64,000 bases of DNA from Coprinellus micaceus (Eukaryota; Basidiomycota; Agaricomycetes; Agaricales; Psathyrellaceae): NCBI GenBank assembly GCA_951394405.1, contig OX596336.1, positions 992,001 through 1,056,000 on the forward strand. Direction: 5' to 3'. The notes beneath the pieces were generated by a model. It saw only the letters and a program-made list of their open reading frames with translations. It made no database searches and was not told the DNA's origin. Below, piece by piece: positions 1 to 12,052 of the stretch; within the stretch, counting starts at the first letter, position 1; every line of letters begins with the position of its first letter. Made by a program: the position numbers and the translations under genes.

Positions 1-2857
1 GGTTAGGGCCATCCGACGATTCTGCGAACGCAGACCTCAACGACACGACCAATTCCTCGCTGAGGAAAGGAGCAACCTTCTCCGTCAGTGTGGCGAAATC
101 GTTGGTCGCAGCGACAAGCACAGTAGGAGGCGTCGAGCCCTCGATGGTATCAGCCAGCGATGCTGCGGCTTGGAAGATCTCGCTGTTGAGAGCGTAGAGA
201 ACGCTAACAGCGGCGTCCAAAGGCTCGATGGCGTCTGCAGATCCGGAGCCTCGACGGCTGGTGGAGGGACGACTGAAGCGGATGTCGGCGGAGGCCTGGC
301 GTTTGGCTTGGTCTTCGAAGACCCCGCCGTCTGTTCGGCTGGCCATCTTCTGGACGGCTTTACGCAACCGGGCTACCTCGCGCACTGCTTCCTGCGCCTC
401 ATCTTGCCGGGCCTTCATATGATTCACCTCCTCTTGCACGCAATGCAACTGGCCGTAGAGCTCCAAAACCTTCTCCTTCGCCCGCCTCAGAGCTTCGTTC
501 GACTTTGCGAGCTCATCCGAACCCCGTGCGCGTACCTCCTCAAAGGTCTTCTCAATGGACACTTTGAAATCCCTGTGATCGACCTTCTCGCTCTCCAGCA
601 ACTGGCCCAGCTTGTCGTATGCATTCGACGCCCGCTCCCGCTCCTTAGCCCAGACACTTCGTTCGTTCTCCCATTCAGCCTTCAGCGCCTTCTTCTCGTC
701 CTCCCATTTCTTCTTCGCTACCTTGTGGTCCTGCGCCATTGTGGTCGTGTGGACTTCCAAATCCCAGTTCGCTTCCTTCAGTCTCTCTATCTCCGCAGCG
801 TGCTCTTCCAATAACTGAGTTCGCATCGCCACCAGCTCTCTATCCCCCTTTGCCGCCGCCTGCTCCCGGTCCTCCTTCAATAGCCGTATACGCTCCGCGT
901 GCTCCTCAACTAACGCACGCCTCTTTTCAGCGGCTCTCTGTCTCTCCTCTTGCGTCAGTCTCCGCGCCGAATTCTCGTGAACTTCGAGCATCCGCCTGCG
1001 GTCCTCGTCCGACGCCTTCTTCATCTCCTCCATCCTCTCGCTCAAACTTTCGTTTTGTCGCTTCGCCTCCCGCACAGTCCTCAGAAGCTCTTCGGCAATC
1101 GCTGTCCCAGCTTGCAAGTCGCCTTTCAGCCCCCTCGTTTCGACAGCGTGGGCATCGATCAACCGCCGCCTCTCCTCCGTCCAAGTCTTCTCCAGTTCCA
1201 CCGTCTTCCCTTTCAAGGCGGTTACTTCACACTCAGCGTCCAGACCGGCTTGTACGAGCCCCTTGTTTGCGGCTGAGGTCCTGTGCAGGTCCTCCTTCAG
1301 CCTGTTGAGTTCGTCGTCCTGCTCGGCGTAGCGCTTGTACAAGTGGTCCAACTCCTCCCCGGCCTCTTTCACCTCGACGGCCGACTGCTCCTTTTCCGTC
1401 GTACACTCCTGAAGCTCAGCTTCTAGGCGCTTGGCTTCGCCCTCAACGCGTTCCTTCTCGACCTCCAATCGCTTGGCTGCACCCTCCAAACGTCGCGTCT
1501 CCTCCTGGAAGCGTTCAGCCTCCTCTTCAAGATACTTGACTTTGGCGCACTTGTCTTCGTAGTCCCGACGCGTATCCTCCAGTTGCTGGGCGACAGAGTG
1601 AAGCTTGAGTGCGCCAGCCTCTTTCTCCCGGCTCATCGACTGAAGCTCTGCCTTAAAGCCACCCTTCTCCAACTCCTGCCGAGCGTAGCGAGCCTTGGCC
1701 TCCTTCAAGGACTCAGCGTCGGCGCGAACCTTCGCTGCTAGCTTATCCTTCTCTTCGATTAGTGTCGCAAGGTTAACTTCGAGCTGGGCCTTCGCCACTT
1801 CCTGCTGCGCGTACCGGTCCTCGAGAGCTTTCAGGCGTTCGATTTGGTCCTGGAGGCTCTTCGACAAAACGCTATTCTCCTCCCTGACACGCAAAAGCTC
1901 CCTCCCCAGACGTTCCTTCTCCTTCTGCTCATCCCGGCCCCTATCCTCGACTTGCTTCAACCTCGCTTCGACACCCTGCATCATCGACTCGAGCCGCGCT
2001 TTCTCCGCAGCCGCGCCTCGGATCTCCCCCTCCAACCTACGTTTCTCAAGCTCGCGCTCGGCGAGGATGCCCTCGAGAGCTTTCACCTGAGCAGAAGCCT
2101 TCTTGAGCTCTTCGTCAGCTGATGTCAACTCCTCGGCGTCGTTGAAGCTGAGCGAGTTCGGTTCCTCATCGTGGCCTACGGCTGTAGTGATGACTGGCGT
2201 GGGGCCGGAGGGAGGAGGAGATGGGAAGGCCTCGACAACTTCAGTCCAGTCACCTTCCTCACGATCGGCCTTCTCAACTTTCGGCTGCTGCACCTCCTCG
2301 TCGTGATGCGACACCACAGAGAACCCATCGCTCGACGCCTTCCTTGCTAAGCCCTGGCCCTGCCCCTCGATGCCCTCGGGTTCGTGTGTGAACCCTGACC
2401 CTTCTGTATCGATCGGGGACGCAAGGATCGGGGAGAGGACGTTGGCCGCTGGCGCGCTGGCATGGGTCTGCGAGGATTGGGATTGGGAGAGAACACTCCC
2501 GACGGATGACTTCCGGGAGAGCGAGAAGCCCCTGAGGAGCAGAGACGGGGACCTCTTCTTCTTGGCTTTCTTGCCTGTAATGCTCGACACACTGATGATG
2601 CTGGCAGAGTCGGAGAGATCGAGGTCGGATTCGGTTCCATGCGCGGCGATCGTTGATGGGGCCGGTGGCTGAACCATGGCCGTCGATGCAGGTGGGGATG
2701 AAGATGGGGATGAGGAGATGAGGGTGGCATCGATGCTAGGAAGGGCGCTGGCGGTGGTGGCAGGGGTGGACGTTGTTGATTCTTGTGAGGCAGCTGTTCC
2801 TCGACGTTTGGCGCTTGTACGGCGAAGCATGCCCAGCATGGTGAATGGTGAAGACAT
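1..2857 (-). CDS. Long coiled-coil protein, 3' end beyond the window
   Basis: The frame is open on the minus strand from an ATG at 2857 to the window edge, at least 950 codons with no intron needed. I checked the frame for stops from the left edge to about 1.9 kb and found none. The first ~230 residues are Ser/Pro-rich and begin MSSPFTMLGMLRR. From roughly residue 235 onward the protein is almost entirely Glu/Lys/Leu-rich heptad-like coiled coil, with stretches such as KKKWEDEKKALKAEWE. No catalytic domain is seen. The architecture and the first dozen residues match the gene at 13639, so the two are probably paralogs facing opposite directions. Function unknown; a structural or scaffold role is inference. 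Confidence 0.8.
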   Translation of the reverse strand, partial: MSSPFTMLGMLRRTSAKRRGTAASQESTTSTPATTASALPSIDATLISSSPSSSPPASTAMVQPPAPSTIAAHGTESDLDLSDSASIISVSSITGKKAKKKRSPSLLLRGFSLSRKSSVGSVLSQSQSSQTHASAPAANVLSPILASPIDTEGSGFTHEPEGIEGQGQGLARKASSDGFSVVSHHDEEVQQPKVEKADREEGDWTEVVEAFPSPPPSGPTPVITTAVGHDEEPNSLSFNDAEELTSADEELKKASAQVKALEGILAERELEKRRLEGEIRGAAAEKARLESMMQGVEARLKQVEDRGRDEQKEKERLGRELLRVREENSVLSKSLQDQIERLKALEDRYAQQEVAKAQLEVNLATLIEEKDKLAAKVRADAESLKEAKARYARQELEKGGFKAELQSMSREKEAGALKLHSVAQQLEDTRRDYEDKCAKVKYLEEEAERFQEETRRLEGAAKRLEVEKERVEGEAKRLEAELQECTTEKEQSAVEVKEAGEELDHLYKRYAEQDDELNRLKEDLHRTSAANKGLVQAGLDAECEVTALKGKTVELEKTWTEERRRLIDAHAVETRGLKGDLQAGTAIAEELLRTVREAKRQNESLSERMEEMKKASDEDRRRMLEVHENSARRLTQEERQRAAEKRRALVEEHAERIRLLKEDREQAAAKGDRELVAMRTQLLEEHAAEIERLKEANWDLEVHTTTMAQDHKVAKKKWEDEKKALKAEWENERSVWAKERERASNAYDKLGQLLESEKVDHRDFKVSIEKTFEEVRARGSDELAKSNEALRRAKEKVLELYGQLHCVQEEVNHMKARQDEAQEAVREVARLRKAVQKMASRTDGGVFEDQAKRQASADIRFSRPSTSRRGSGSADAIEPLDAAVSVLYALNSEIFQAAASLADTIEGSTPPTVLVAATNDFATLTEKVAPFLSEELVVSLRSAFAESSDGPN

Positions 2858-3702
2858 CGTGGCTCCGGGTGGTGGAGATGATAGGAGGTAGGAAGGATGC
2901 GTAGATGGGTGGCTGACAGTCGCTGCGGCCCCTGAGGCACTCGCAACAAAGGAACGCAACGGCAAAGGGCCTCAATCGCAACGCAATCGATAAGCTGCCT
3001 CAGGCGCTCGTGTGATGTTTATCAGAGGTAGGTATGTATGGACGGTCCTGTGACTGGATGGAATTGATATGCAAGCAAGCAGTGGCGGCGACGACTGTGG
3101 CACAACGTAAGGTGCTAGGAGGCAGTTGTCGTACTATAAGTATGAGATGGGACTCGTGGACTCGGCCAGGTGTCTGCCTCGTGCGCATCATCTATGAAAC
3201 CGTGGTCATGGGGTGCCAGCATGCCGGCTGCATGCTGTATTCGCTACCGCAGCGGAAGGCTTCTGCAAGACTCAGTCTGAGTGACGTCTCGCGTTTCCTC
3301 ACCGATCGAGGGTGCTTTCGTGTAAGACTTTGAGATGTGATTCGATTTAGTACCTCGTCGTGCTGCTGAGTGGATCTCAAACGCATTTTGCAAGGATGCA
3401 GGCATGAACATGGTATCCTGGCGATGTCGTAATGGAAGGGAAATAGAGGGGAGCTTGAAACCCATAGAAGATGAACCCTGATTCTGAAAGAATCTAAGAT
3501 GAATGGGTCCAGGCTGCGAGTACGAACGCCGTCGAAAAGGTTATTTTAAGGCCAGGCGCCCTGACCCCTGGGCAGTGGGGGTCCCCGGGAGGGCTCAGCC
3601 TCACTGCCTCAGGGGTCCGGAGTCCGGACTCCGGGCGGCGGGGAGTCTGGTGACTCTGGTCCTCTCACTCCTCTGGAGGCAGCAAACTAGACGACAAAAA
3701 GA
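2858..3702. other. Intergenic region with no supported gene
   Basis: Upstream region of the coiled-coil gene ending at 2857. Short frames here overlap on both strands and show no family resemblance or intron structure. It contains the palindrome at 3617-3634. Confidence 0.5.
3617..3634. repeat. Perfect 18-bp palindrome
   Basis: CCGGAGTCC is followed directly by its reverse complement GGACTCCGG. It lies about 70 bp beyond the 3' end of the tRNA-Ala gene at 3703-3776. Confidence 0.8.
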
Positions 3703-3776
3703 TGGACACATTGGGAATTGAACCCAACACCTCTCGCATGCTAAGCGAGCGTGATAACCAACTACACCATGTGCCC
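3703..3776 (-). tRNA. tRNA-Ala (anticodon AGC), copy 1
   Basis: A 74-nt sequence folds as a tRNA without an intron. The acceptor stem GGGCACA pairs with TGTGTCC and includes the G3-U70 wobble that is the universal tRNA-Ala identity element. The anticodon loop TTAGCAT is closed by CTCGC/GCGAG and gives anticodon AGC. The T-arm is TTGGG-TTCAATT-CCCAA. A T5 run follows and fits a Pol III terminator. All 74 bases are identical to the copies at 12581, 40373 and 63067. Confidence 0.96.
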
Positions 3777-3941
3777 AGTCCAGGGAGTAGGTCACTAAGC
3801 TTTTATGAAGCGAGGCGGGGCGGGCGGGCACCACTACCCATGGCGGGTGAATGAACATAGCCCTCACACAGGCATGGTCACGAGAGATACATTTGAAGGC
3901 TTTATCCAGTAAGCGATGGGTGTACAAGGCGTGAAAGACCG

Positions 3942-6627
3942 TCATATAACGTCAAGGAGTTTGGCGGTGACCACCAACGGCACCAAGGCCACCCAAGTGC
4001 CCAACGATATGCTCTTGAAAACGCGAGAGAAGAACCCGTACAACCATATCAGGGACATCTGAACCTTTTCATTGCGGTGGCGAACATTTAGTGGCCTGAA
4101 AACAAGCGTTAGGGGTTAAAGTAAGTAGTTCAGAGCAAAGGGCGTACTCGAAGAAAAAAATGCTGCCGTCAACGGCGTAGTCATGGGAAGCGTCCCCGAA
4201 TTGTTTTGGGTCATCTTCTTTACGGAGAAGGGCGAAGAGGTGTAAGATACGATCCCCGAACGGAAGTTGCGCGTCGACGAAATATCTCTCCGGTTGGTCG
4301 AGCGTCATTGACATCGATGCGACATCAGCGAGTGGGTTCGCCTTCAAGGCTTTGGCGAAATGAGATGCTTTCAACAAATTTGTCATGTCTCCAAACCGCT
4401 TCCGTTTCCATCGAGGCATGTTCATTCCACCATGGGCAACCGCCCAGACAGGGAACGGTCGGAAAATGCACCCTTCACCTTTGGTTGTGAGATCGAAGCA
4501 CCGAACGCCTATCGACTCGATGGTTGGAGGAGCTTGGAAATCGTTGAAAGCTTTGGGGTCGTTGCGGAGGTCGGTCTGTGGCGTTTGTGAATTGTAGCAT
4601 CGTTTAAACGCGTCGAGTAGAAGGGAGAGATGGAATGCCCTAGTTGGGTGGGAGTACCAATCGTTAGAGTGCTTCATATCTAGGGACGGATCAGGCTGGA
4701 GCTCGAGAATACACGCGCAAAGTACTCGTCAAAGCGTTACCTACCGGTATACTCAAGGTGAGCCTGTGAGCATTCGTGGCGATGGCGCTCGCCCCAGTCG
4801 CGCGTTTGGCATTCTCGAGAGCAATAGACCACTGAATGGCACTTTGAGCACGTTTGAGGGTTTTGTCCCCTCCTCTTGAAGCACGGTACTAACGCACGGG
4901 GAGTGGAGACATGCTACGAGGAGCAGGCGCTCTTAACACAACCACGGAACGGTCGGTGAACATCCAAACTCACCTCTAGATTATCGCAAATATCGACCCT
5001 ATTCCTTCTCTTCAGGTATCCATTTCCTTCGCTGACCTCTTCCTCCAGTGTATGATATAAAATCCGCCTTTCTTCGTGTTCATGAAGGCCCGCCAGGGCG
5101 GACGCAGGGACTTCGGCGACCTGACGCCGAAGTGTGGGGAGAAAGCGGGGATAGCTGGCGTAGCTAATGAGGACAGAGAGCATGTATTTTGCATCTTCAA
5201 CCGAGTCTGCAGCATGAGCCGGTGCTCCGGGGGCGTACTTCTTGCGAATATTAGAGATGAGTTGAGACCGAGCAGCTGGGGTCGGCGCTTGGGCAAGGAC
5301 AGGGGTTTTGGTGTCTGGCAGGACAAAGGAATCGATAACGACCTGCAATATGCCGGCCTTTATGACTGAGGATAGGTTTGGGAGCAGCGAACCAGATTGA
5401 TTTACAGACCATTCGCAGATATGAGATGTCCAATGGGTGATTTTATCCCTGTACTGGTGCGGGGGGGTGTTCAGCAGGCCATCTTTCGAAAGATGCTCCC
5501 GAGTCGCCATGATCAGACCCACAAACGTCGAGATAGATGCCTGCTTGAAGAAAGCCTCCCGGGCCTGAGGCTCTGACATGAGCGCTTGAGCTAATTCTAC
5601 CAGAAGTCCGGTGTTCTCGAAGGAGTCATACGTTTCTTTTGGCCACGATTGGAAACCCATCTTGGCGCGATGGATAAGGGTGGCGTTCTCGGCCCTCCTC
5701 AAGGTCTGGGTAACAAATCTGTCCAAAGAGCACACTACCCCGCTCGTGAGGACCCCCACTACGGCTTTTGGATTAGCTATAGCGAGCTGGTGCATCACCT
5801 CGAGCAAAGGGTCCGCTGCGCCATCTGCCACAGGCCCATCGGATTTTTCCGTTGTGCTGGGGCCACTTTCATGACTGCCACACCTCCGCTGACCAGCCCC
5901 TCTTACGCCTGTCGAATCGTCTGGCGCTTTGCTTGACCGTTGCATAAGGGGCTCCCCGTGAATCGTAGTTATCCAGAGCGCAAGGACAATCTGGATGGCC
6001 AAGTCCAGTTGCACCAACTTCTTCTTCGCGAATGGGCCCAGGTTGCATAAAGCATGCATGACATTGGTGGCGGTCGCGCAAACACGCAGGATCCCGTCCA
6101 GATGCCCGACTTCAAAGCTTTGCTGCCCTTGAAAGGGGTTCCGCTGGATATCGGCGTTGGTTCGGCCGGGTCCTGGGGGAGTAGGTGTTCGAAGATAAAT
6201 GCACATCCACGACACGAGCGTAGACAAGGCAGTTGCGGTCTCTAGGACGGTTTTGTATGCTAGCTGGGGGTGAGCCTTCAGGCATTCGGGCAAGCGGCCG
6301 AAAAAATCCAGAGACAAGACGACAGAGTTCACCCGGTCGGCAAGCGCCTGAGGAGGATCGTCTGGGTCAAACTTAAGCCCTCCAAGTTCTTCATCGACCG
6401 CCCCCCTTCCTTGGAGCTGGTGGAGGAAGATGTGGAAAACCACTAAGGAGTAGCACTGCGGCAGCGCGGAGTATATTTTGTGAAGATCGTCGAGAGACCC
6501 TGATCGAGCTGCTGAGAGAGTCGTCTACCGACGGGTGAGGTCAATGCACACAGAGATGCACTTGCGCACTGACCTCTGGGATCGAGGATGATTTGGACGT
6601 CGTTCCGCCTTGAGATCGTGTGGACAT
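3942..6627 (-). CDS. MYND zinc-finger protein with hydrophobic C-terminal tail, copy A
   Basis: Predicted exons: 6627-6574, 6524-4974, 4913-4745, 4679-4148 and 4095-3942, giving 819 residues. Exon 3 holds the MYND core: C-S-K-C, then YCSRECQTRDW, then H-x3-C (about residues 557-583). The finger usually binds two Zn ions and mediates protein contacts. The spacing between the first upstream Cys and the core is long compared with the family. The last ~20 residues, after a basic stretch, are hydrophobic (LGTWVALVPLVV), suggesting a membrane tail. All five exons align with those of the next gene, only 152 bp upstream, with equivalent junctions, so the pair arose by tandem duplication. The start was chosen because it gives a short first exon like that of copy B. 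Cellular role unknown. Confidence 0.86.
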
Positions 6628-6779
6628 GAGGGTTGGAAGCAACGTTGTTCCGACGGTAAACCTCCCACGCCTCTTGAATTGGACGCAATTGGACATCTTT
6701 TGGCCGTCCTTTCGACTCGGATCGTAACACGAAAGTACAAATTATACATGGTTGAAACATATACGTAACCTTCGCTCGT

Positions 6780-9358
6780 CTATCCAGATATCCACGCAAA
6801 GAAGACCGCTATTAGTATGATAATACAAACCAACTTCCAGTTTCCAACCCAGAAACTAAATGTCCTCCCAATACAAGGCGCCCTGGCAGAAAGGCCTTGT
6901 GGCCCCTTGGATATCCGAAACGTTTCCGAGTGGGTGGGAACCTCTTGCCCATGCTCATTCTCTAGCCTGTCGCTACAAGGAACGAGAGGGTCGGAGGTCA
7001 GAGGTTGGATGAGCTGAGCGACTTGGCGAGGACTCTTCAAGGTACTTACACGGTGAATACCAGACTAGCCGCTGCTTCGTATTGAAAGGAAGAGTCGCCG
7101 ATACGGACAGGCGTTTCTAACTCGCGGGCGATGAAAAGTAGGTGGAGAACGAGCTGGCCATATTGGTATCGGGCATCGAAGAGTCGGAGCGGGGTCCGGT
7201 TACGAGCAACACTGAACTCGCCTTTGATCTGCGGGACTGGAGTATGGGATAACTCCCACATCGCAATCATATCGTCGAGTCTAGGCTTTAGGTGTTTTGG
7301 CATAGATTTGGCATGCTGGAGAGACCAGTCAGACAAGGTGAGGTTAGTCGGCGGGGTTTGCTTCGTCGCGTCAAGGACCCATATCTGGGCAGCATCGACT
7401 TCGACCGAGTGTGAATCGGATGCTCGACTATGAAATACACCGCCCAACGAGTCGAGGAGGACGGAGAGCTGGAATGCCTTGGTGTGGTGTGAATAACATT
7501 CGTCCCCATGCATCCTATCTGCGACCGAGGTCAAACCAGGAATTAAGCAAACTGGATTCGCGTCGGCAGGATGGAGTCGAGAGGCTCACCGATGTGAAGG
7601 GCGAAAGCGTGGGCACATTCCTCGCGATGCCTCCTGTCCCAATCCCTCTTTTGACATTCCCGTGAGCAGTAGACAACGGAGTGGCACCTGCTACACGTTT
7701 GTTGCTTGACTGTGCTTGGACGCTGAGACTGGACCCCTCTGCAGTTCTACAAGAGTTCGGAAGGGGGTTAGCGAATCAAGGGAGGATTCAGAGAGAACCT
7801 ACTCACGTCCAAGTTGTCGCACATCCTCACCCAATTCTTCTTCTTGAAGAACTTGCTCCTCTTGTCAATTTCTTCCGTGAGCGCAAGGTATAGAATCGCC
7901 CTCTCGTCGTTCTCCTTGACGAGATTGGAAGTGGGGGTCTGGGAGGCCTGGTATTCGAAATTGGGTAGGAATCGAGGCCAGTCGAGGTGCTGAAGGAGGG
8001 TTGAAATCATGAAGGCGGCGTTCTCTGCAGGGCCGGCTGTGCATGGGTCCACGTTACCCGACAAGTAGTCCCTTTGAAGTTCAGCGGAAGTCCTGGGGCG
8101 CGAGGTCGCTAATCCAGGCGCGGACGTCGGAGATGGTTTGGGACCTTTCAATCCGCCATGACCACAGGGGAACCTAAACGAGTCCTTGATCACGGCCAAA
8201 ATCCCCTCCTTCACCATCGCGGATATGTTCGATATCAGGTACCCCGAGGATGATACAGACCATTCGAGGACATGGCTCATCCAATGCGTCGTATGAGGAA
8301 GATAGCCATAGTTACGATCCATATCGATGCGGAACCGAACCAGCATTGTGCACTTCGCGTACAGAGTAACGCCTCCCCTCTTGAAGAAAGGTTCTCTAAC
8401 GCGGGGGTCACGCACCAGTTCGTTCGCAATCTCCACCAACAATCCGACAGTTGGGATATCGTACGTTTCCTCGGTAACGTGGCGGGAGTGCTCCCAGGTC
8501 TTGTTCCGGTCGATCACTATGCGAACCATCCTCAGAGTTTGGGCCACAAACGCGTCGATGGTGCATACCCTCTGCTGGGTGATAGCTGCTAAGACCCCAC
8601 CAGAATTGCCCATGATGAAGGAATGCATACACTTGATGAGGTTATCCGGCGGCATTCCTGGTGTGGAAGCCGACTTGCCTATACACGGGTCGCCTTTGTG
8701 CGTTTTCATCCACAGGACAAGCATAAGCTCGACGGCGGTATCCAGCTGGATGGTTCGTTCCTTCAAGCGCACGTCGAGCTCTAGCGCATGGGAGACCACT
8801 GTGATGCATGCGTTGCCTGTCTTCTTCGCCCCATCTCCCTTGCCGTCAACCTCGAGGTCCAACGCCTGAAACTCGGGATGCCCTGCGGGCTTGCGATCTG
8901 GGCCATAGCCCAAACTCCACAACATCCACGTCGCGAGATCGGGGAAGGCTTTGACGACCTTCTGCACCGTTTTCTTCCTCAACTCCGGGTGATTTTCTAG
9001 GAAGGCGGGGAAGAAAACCATGGATAGTATAGCTAGGGTAGCTGCATTGATCTTGTCCGTTTGCTGCAAGTCCGCCAAGGAAATGTGTCGAGCCTTAATG
9101 TGGAAAGCTTGGTATAGGTCGCGGCGATCCTCTTCCGTCAGACCGCCCAGTTTGAGTTGAAGAAGGAGGGTATCAAGGACTTCGATGGAGTAGTGTTCTG
9201 GAAGTCCCGCATGCACTAGTTCAAGAGCTGAGAGTGATCCATTGCGAGCAGCTGCAAGTGTACGCTGTCGAATCGTCGTGGGTGAGTCGGAGAGGAAGCA
9301 CAAAATGCGATGCAGATACCTTGGACGGTGGACCAGCTTTGGGACGGGCTCTCGGCAT
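6780..9358 (-). CDS. MYND zinc-finger protein with C-terminal transmembrane segment, copy B
   Basis: Predicted exons: 9358-9320, 9264-7807, 7746-7590, 7518-7050 and 6972-6780, giving 771 residues. Exon 3 encodes a canonical MYND finger: C-D-N-L-D-N-C, then C-S-R-C, YCSRECQKRDW and H-x3-C. The large second exon is helical, without a recognised domain. The last exon reads through a donor at 7049, where an in-frame TAA would otherwise stop the protein, and adds a hydrophobic segment WKLVCIIILIAVFFAWI ending two residues later. That is a good single membrane helix and suggests tail anchoring. The short first exon (M-P-R-A-R-P-K) contains basic residues. Paralog of copy A in head-to-tail order. 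Function inferred only as protein-protein scaffold. Confidence 0.87.
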
Positions 9359-9651
9359 GACGGGAAGAACAAAGGACAAAGCAAGGGCAAAGCATCTGGA
9401 AATCCATATCAAAACGGCAGGTCATCGGAAATCCCACGCCAAACTCGATATATGCACCGAGCTCTGGTTTCTCGTCAAGGTCACCTTTCAAACAGGCAAT
9501 GGTCGTTGGCGTGGCCGACAACCACCAAAAGAGGTTGGGTCACGGGTATTCTTGAATTTGTGGTAATACTGTACTATACACTCGGGAAGGAAAGGTATCA
9601 CGTTAGTCCATACAATTATCAAAGGCTTCAAACGCACGCTCGATTTCCTGC

Positions 9652-12052
9652 TCAGAATCCCATCATACTGCCCAAGATGCCCGGGGCACCTCCCTCCCCA
9701 CCCGCTGCCTTCTTCTTCTTCTTCGCCGGCGGGGGTGGCTCGAGGGCCTCCTTTATCGTCCGTTCCAGCACCACCTTCGGCAGCGCAAGCATCTCGATCT
9801 GCCTCTGCACCCCTCCCTCCTTCAACTTCTTGACGCTCAGTTTCTTCAGACCTAAACCGCTGGTACTAACGACAGATTCCGGAGCCGCATTGTTGCTCCT
9901 CGACGACGCTCGTCCGTCAGCGTACTCGTCTTCCATGAACCTAGGGTCGAACTGGGCGCGGGGCTCAACAATGGCGATGTCGAGATCGGCTGAGGTGACG
10001 TCTTCTCCGGTGGCCTTGCGCAGCTCGAGGAGGGGCTTGAAGATAGACGCGAGGCGTTTCTCAATCTGGTCCATTTCTTCGGGAGCTCGGGTAGCCCAGC
10101 CAGCGATGCTCATGACGGAGAGGATTCCCACCATTAGGGTGTGGTCCCATCCGTTGGCGGAGAAGGGGAGGTGGGTCCGGGCGAGCGAGCGCCAGCGACC
10201 GGCGACGGCCTGTTCCTCTGTAGGGGAGCACCGGTTATTAGTGAATGGTATTTCGAGAGAAGTGAGCGAACATACCATGATCTCGAATACTATCGTAGAG
10301 GTCACGAAGCAAAATGTCGTACTCAATCTGCCTCCGTACGCTCAAGTTCCCTCCCGACTCCTTCTGCTCTCCTTGCTTGGCCTCAGCTCCTCCCTCTCCC
10401 TCCTTATCAGCTTTGTGATACGACGTCCACCTTGAGGCCAAACTCGCACACCACTGCGTCAACGCGATCTGCATCACGATCTGCACAAGCAACGGGTTAC
10501 TGGGCTCCTTGGGCTCGTGCGCCGACTCCTGTGCAAGCGCATTCGTTAAGACTTCCCCGAGAAGCCTCTCCGCCTGCTTATATCCCTTCGACACTGCGTG
10601 CTGCCTGACAACTGCTCGGTCCGCACCCTCCTCCAGAACTTCATACACGAGCACCTCTCCCAGGAACGCGGCCATCTGGAAGATCTCCTCATTCAGCGCA
10701 GTCACTTTCTGAACCACGTCCGAAACGCTGAGGGTATCCGCCTTGGTCAAGAAGACCTGCGCCCCCTTGAGCTCTTTCCCTCTCACCTCCGACAAGTTCA
10801 CGGCATCGCTCAGCTGTTGCTTCACCGCGCCCAACTCGTGCTTCGCAGCCTTCAATTCGGTATCCAGGTGGTGGATGTGCTTCTGCGCCGATCCCACCTC
10901 CATCTGCAGGTACCTAGCGTCCTGGTAGTAGCGGGTTGCCAGTGCGTGGTTCTCCCGCGAGCGCTGCTGCCACTGCAAAGCCACCTTCTCCATCTCTTCG
11001 GCCCTGCGCTTGTACTTATCTTTGAGCTTGTCGGCCTGGCGGTCGCCCGAGGACGAGAAGAAGCCTCCACCTGATGAGCGGGTGCTCGTTCGGCTGGATT
11101 GAGCAGCATCGGGAAAGTCTCCAGGAACACGCGTCTCGGGGGCGTTGAGTTCTTCGTCGAGCTGTTTCGCGACGGCAAAGTCGCGCTCTACTTCCCTCTT
11201 CCTATCTTCATCGGCTTGTGCTATAACCATATGAACTACATCAGAGTCAGTCGTAGAAGAGAGGGTCGTAGCAAAATTGCCTTACGCTGAGCTTCGAGCT
11301 CAAGAGAAGGCAGTTGAGGTGTGCCAGGGGGCACTATCGGCCGGGTGAGTCGCCGGGCCTCTTCCACGTCGTCCTCGATGTCTGGAGCAGCGATAAGAAT
11401 GATTCAGGACCAACGATGTGCTACGCACCTTCGAAAGAACTCGTGGGGGAGTCCATACTCTCGTCCTCGGGTTCCGGGATAAGGGAGCGGGGTGCTGAGC
11501 AGAGTTAATCGAACCGCCTCCAAGGGTGAAAACAATGGGCAACTCACGTTCCTGAAGCAGCGGCGCATCTTCCTCGGGGACTGCCTTGCGTTTCACAGGA
11601 CTTGACGAGCGAGTCCGAACTGATATTGGGGGTGAGTAGGGGGGTCAATGTCCGACAACGAACTTCGCACCAGATAAGGGTCGCTGCTCAGTCGCCTCCG
11701 ATAGCGTTGGCTGTGGGGTAGATGGCTCTGAATACACAGTCAGCGAGCGGAAAATGGACTGGAAGGATCACGACTCACTGTCGCTCCTTCGCTTGACCTC
11801 CTTGGCATCGTCCCCCTTCCGATCTCCCCCTTCCCCGGCGCCTGAGCGCATGTCCCCTCGAAGGTAGTCCTTCTGGTTCACCGACGATCGAGAATCGCGC
11901 CCAGATCCACCACCAGTGGTCTCTTCTACAGTCGCCTTGCGGCTGGATTGGCGATCTAGCTTGCTATCCCGATCGCGGGTGGACGAGGACGTCGGTGCTT
12001 CCTCCCCCGCTCGGGCTTTCGTTGTTGTCCCAGCTTTACTCGCCATTGGCAT
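9652..12052 (-). CDS. Uncharacterised seven-exon coiled-coil protein
   Basis: Predicted exons: 12052-11779, 11727-11671, 11619-11548, 11494-11429, 11381-11286, 11220-10276 and 10217-9652; phases agree throughout and give 691 residues. A second in-frame ATG at 12046 is an equally good start. The N-terminal ~185 residues are Ser/Arg/Asp-rich and disordered. A coiled coil follows (about residues 250-335, with runs such as KLKDKYKRRAEEMEKVALQW). Then comes a largely helical conserved-looking region that spans the exon 6/7 junction. The end is lysine-rich (AKKKKKAAGG) followed by ILGSMMGF. I do not recognise the family. Several exons are only 57-96 nt, unlike the neighbouring genes. Confidence 0.8.

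Noticed and set aside
9242..10435. 397-codon plus-strand frame
   Set aside because: Antisense to the MYND copy B start and the seven-exon coiled-coil gene; its composition mirrors those exons.
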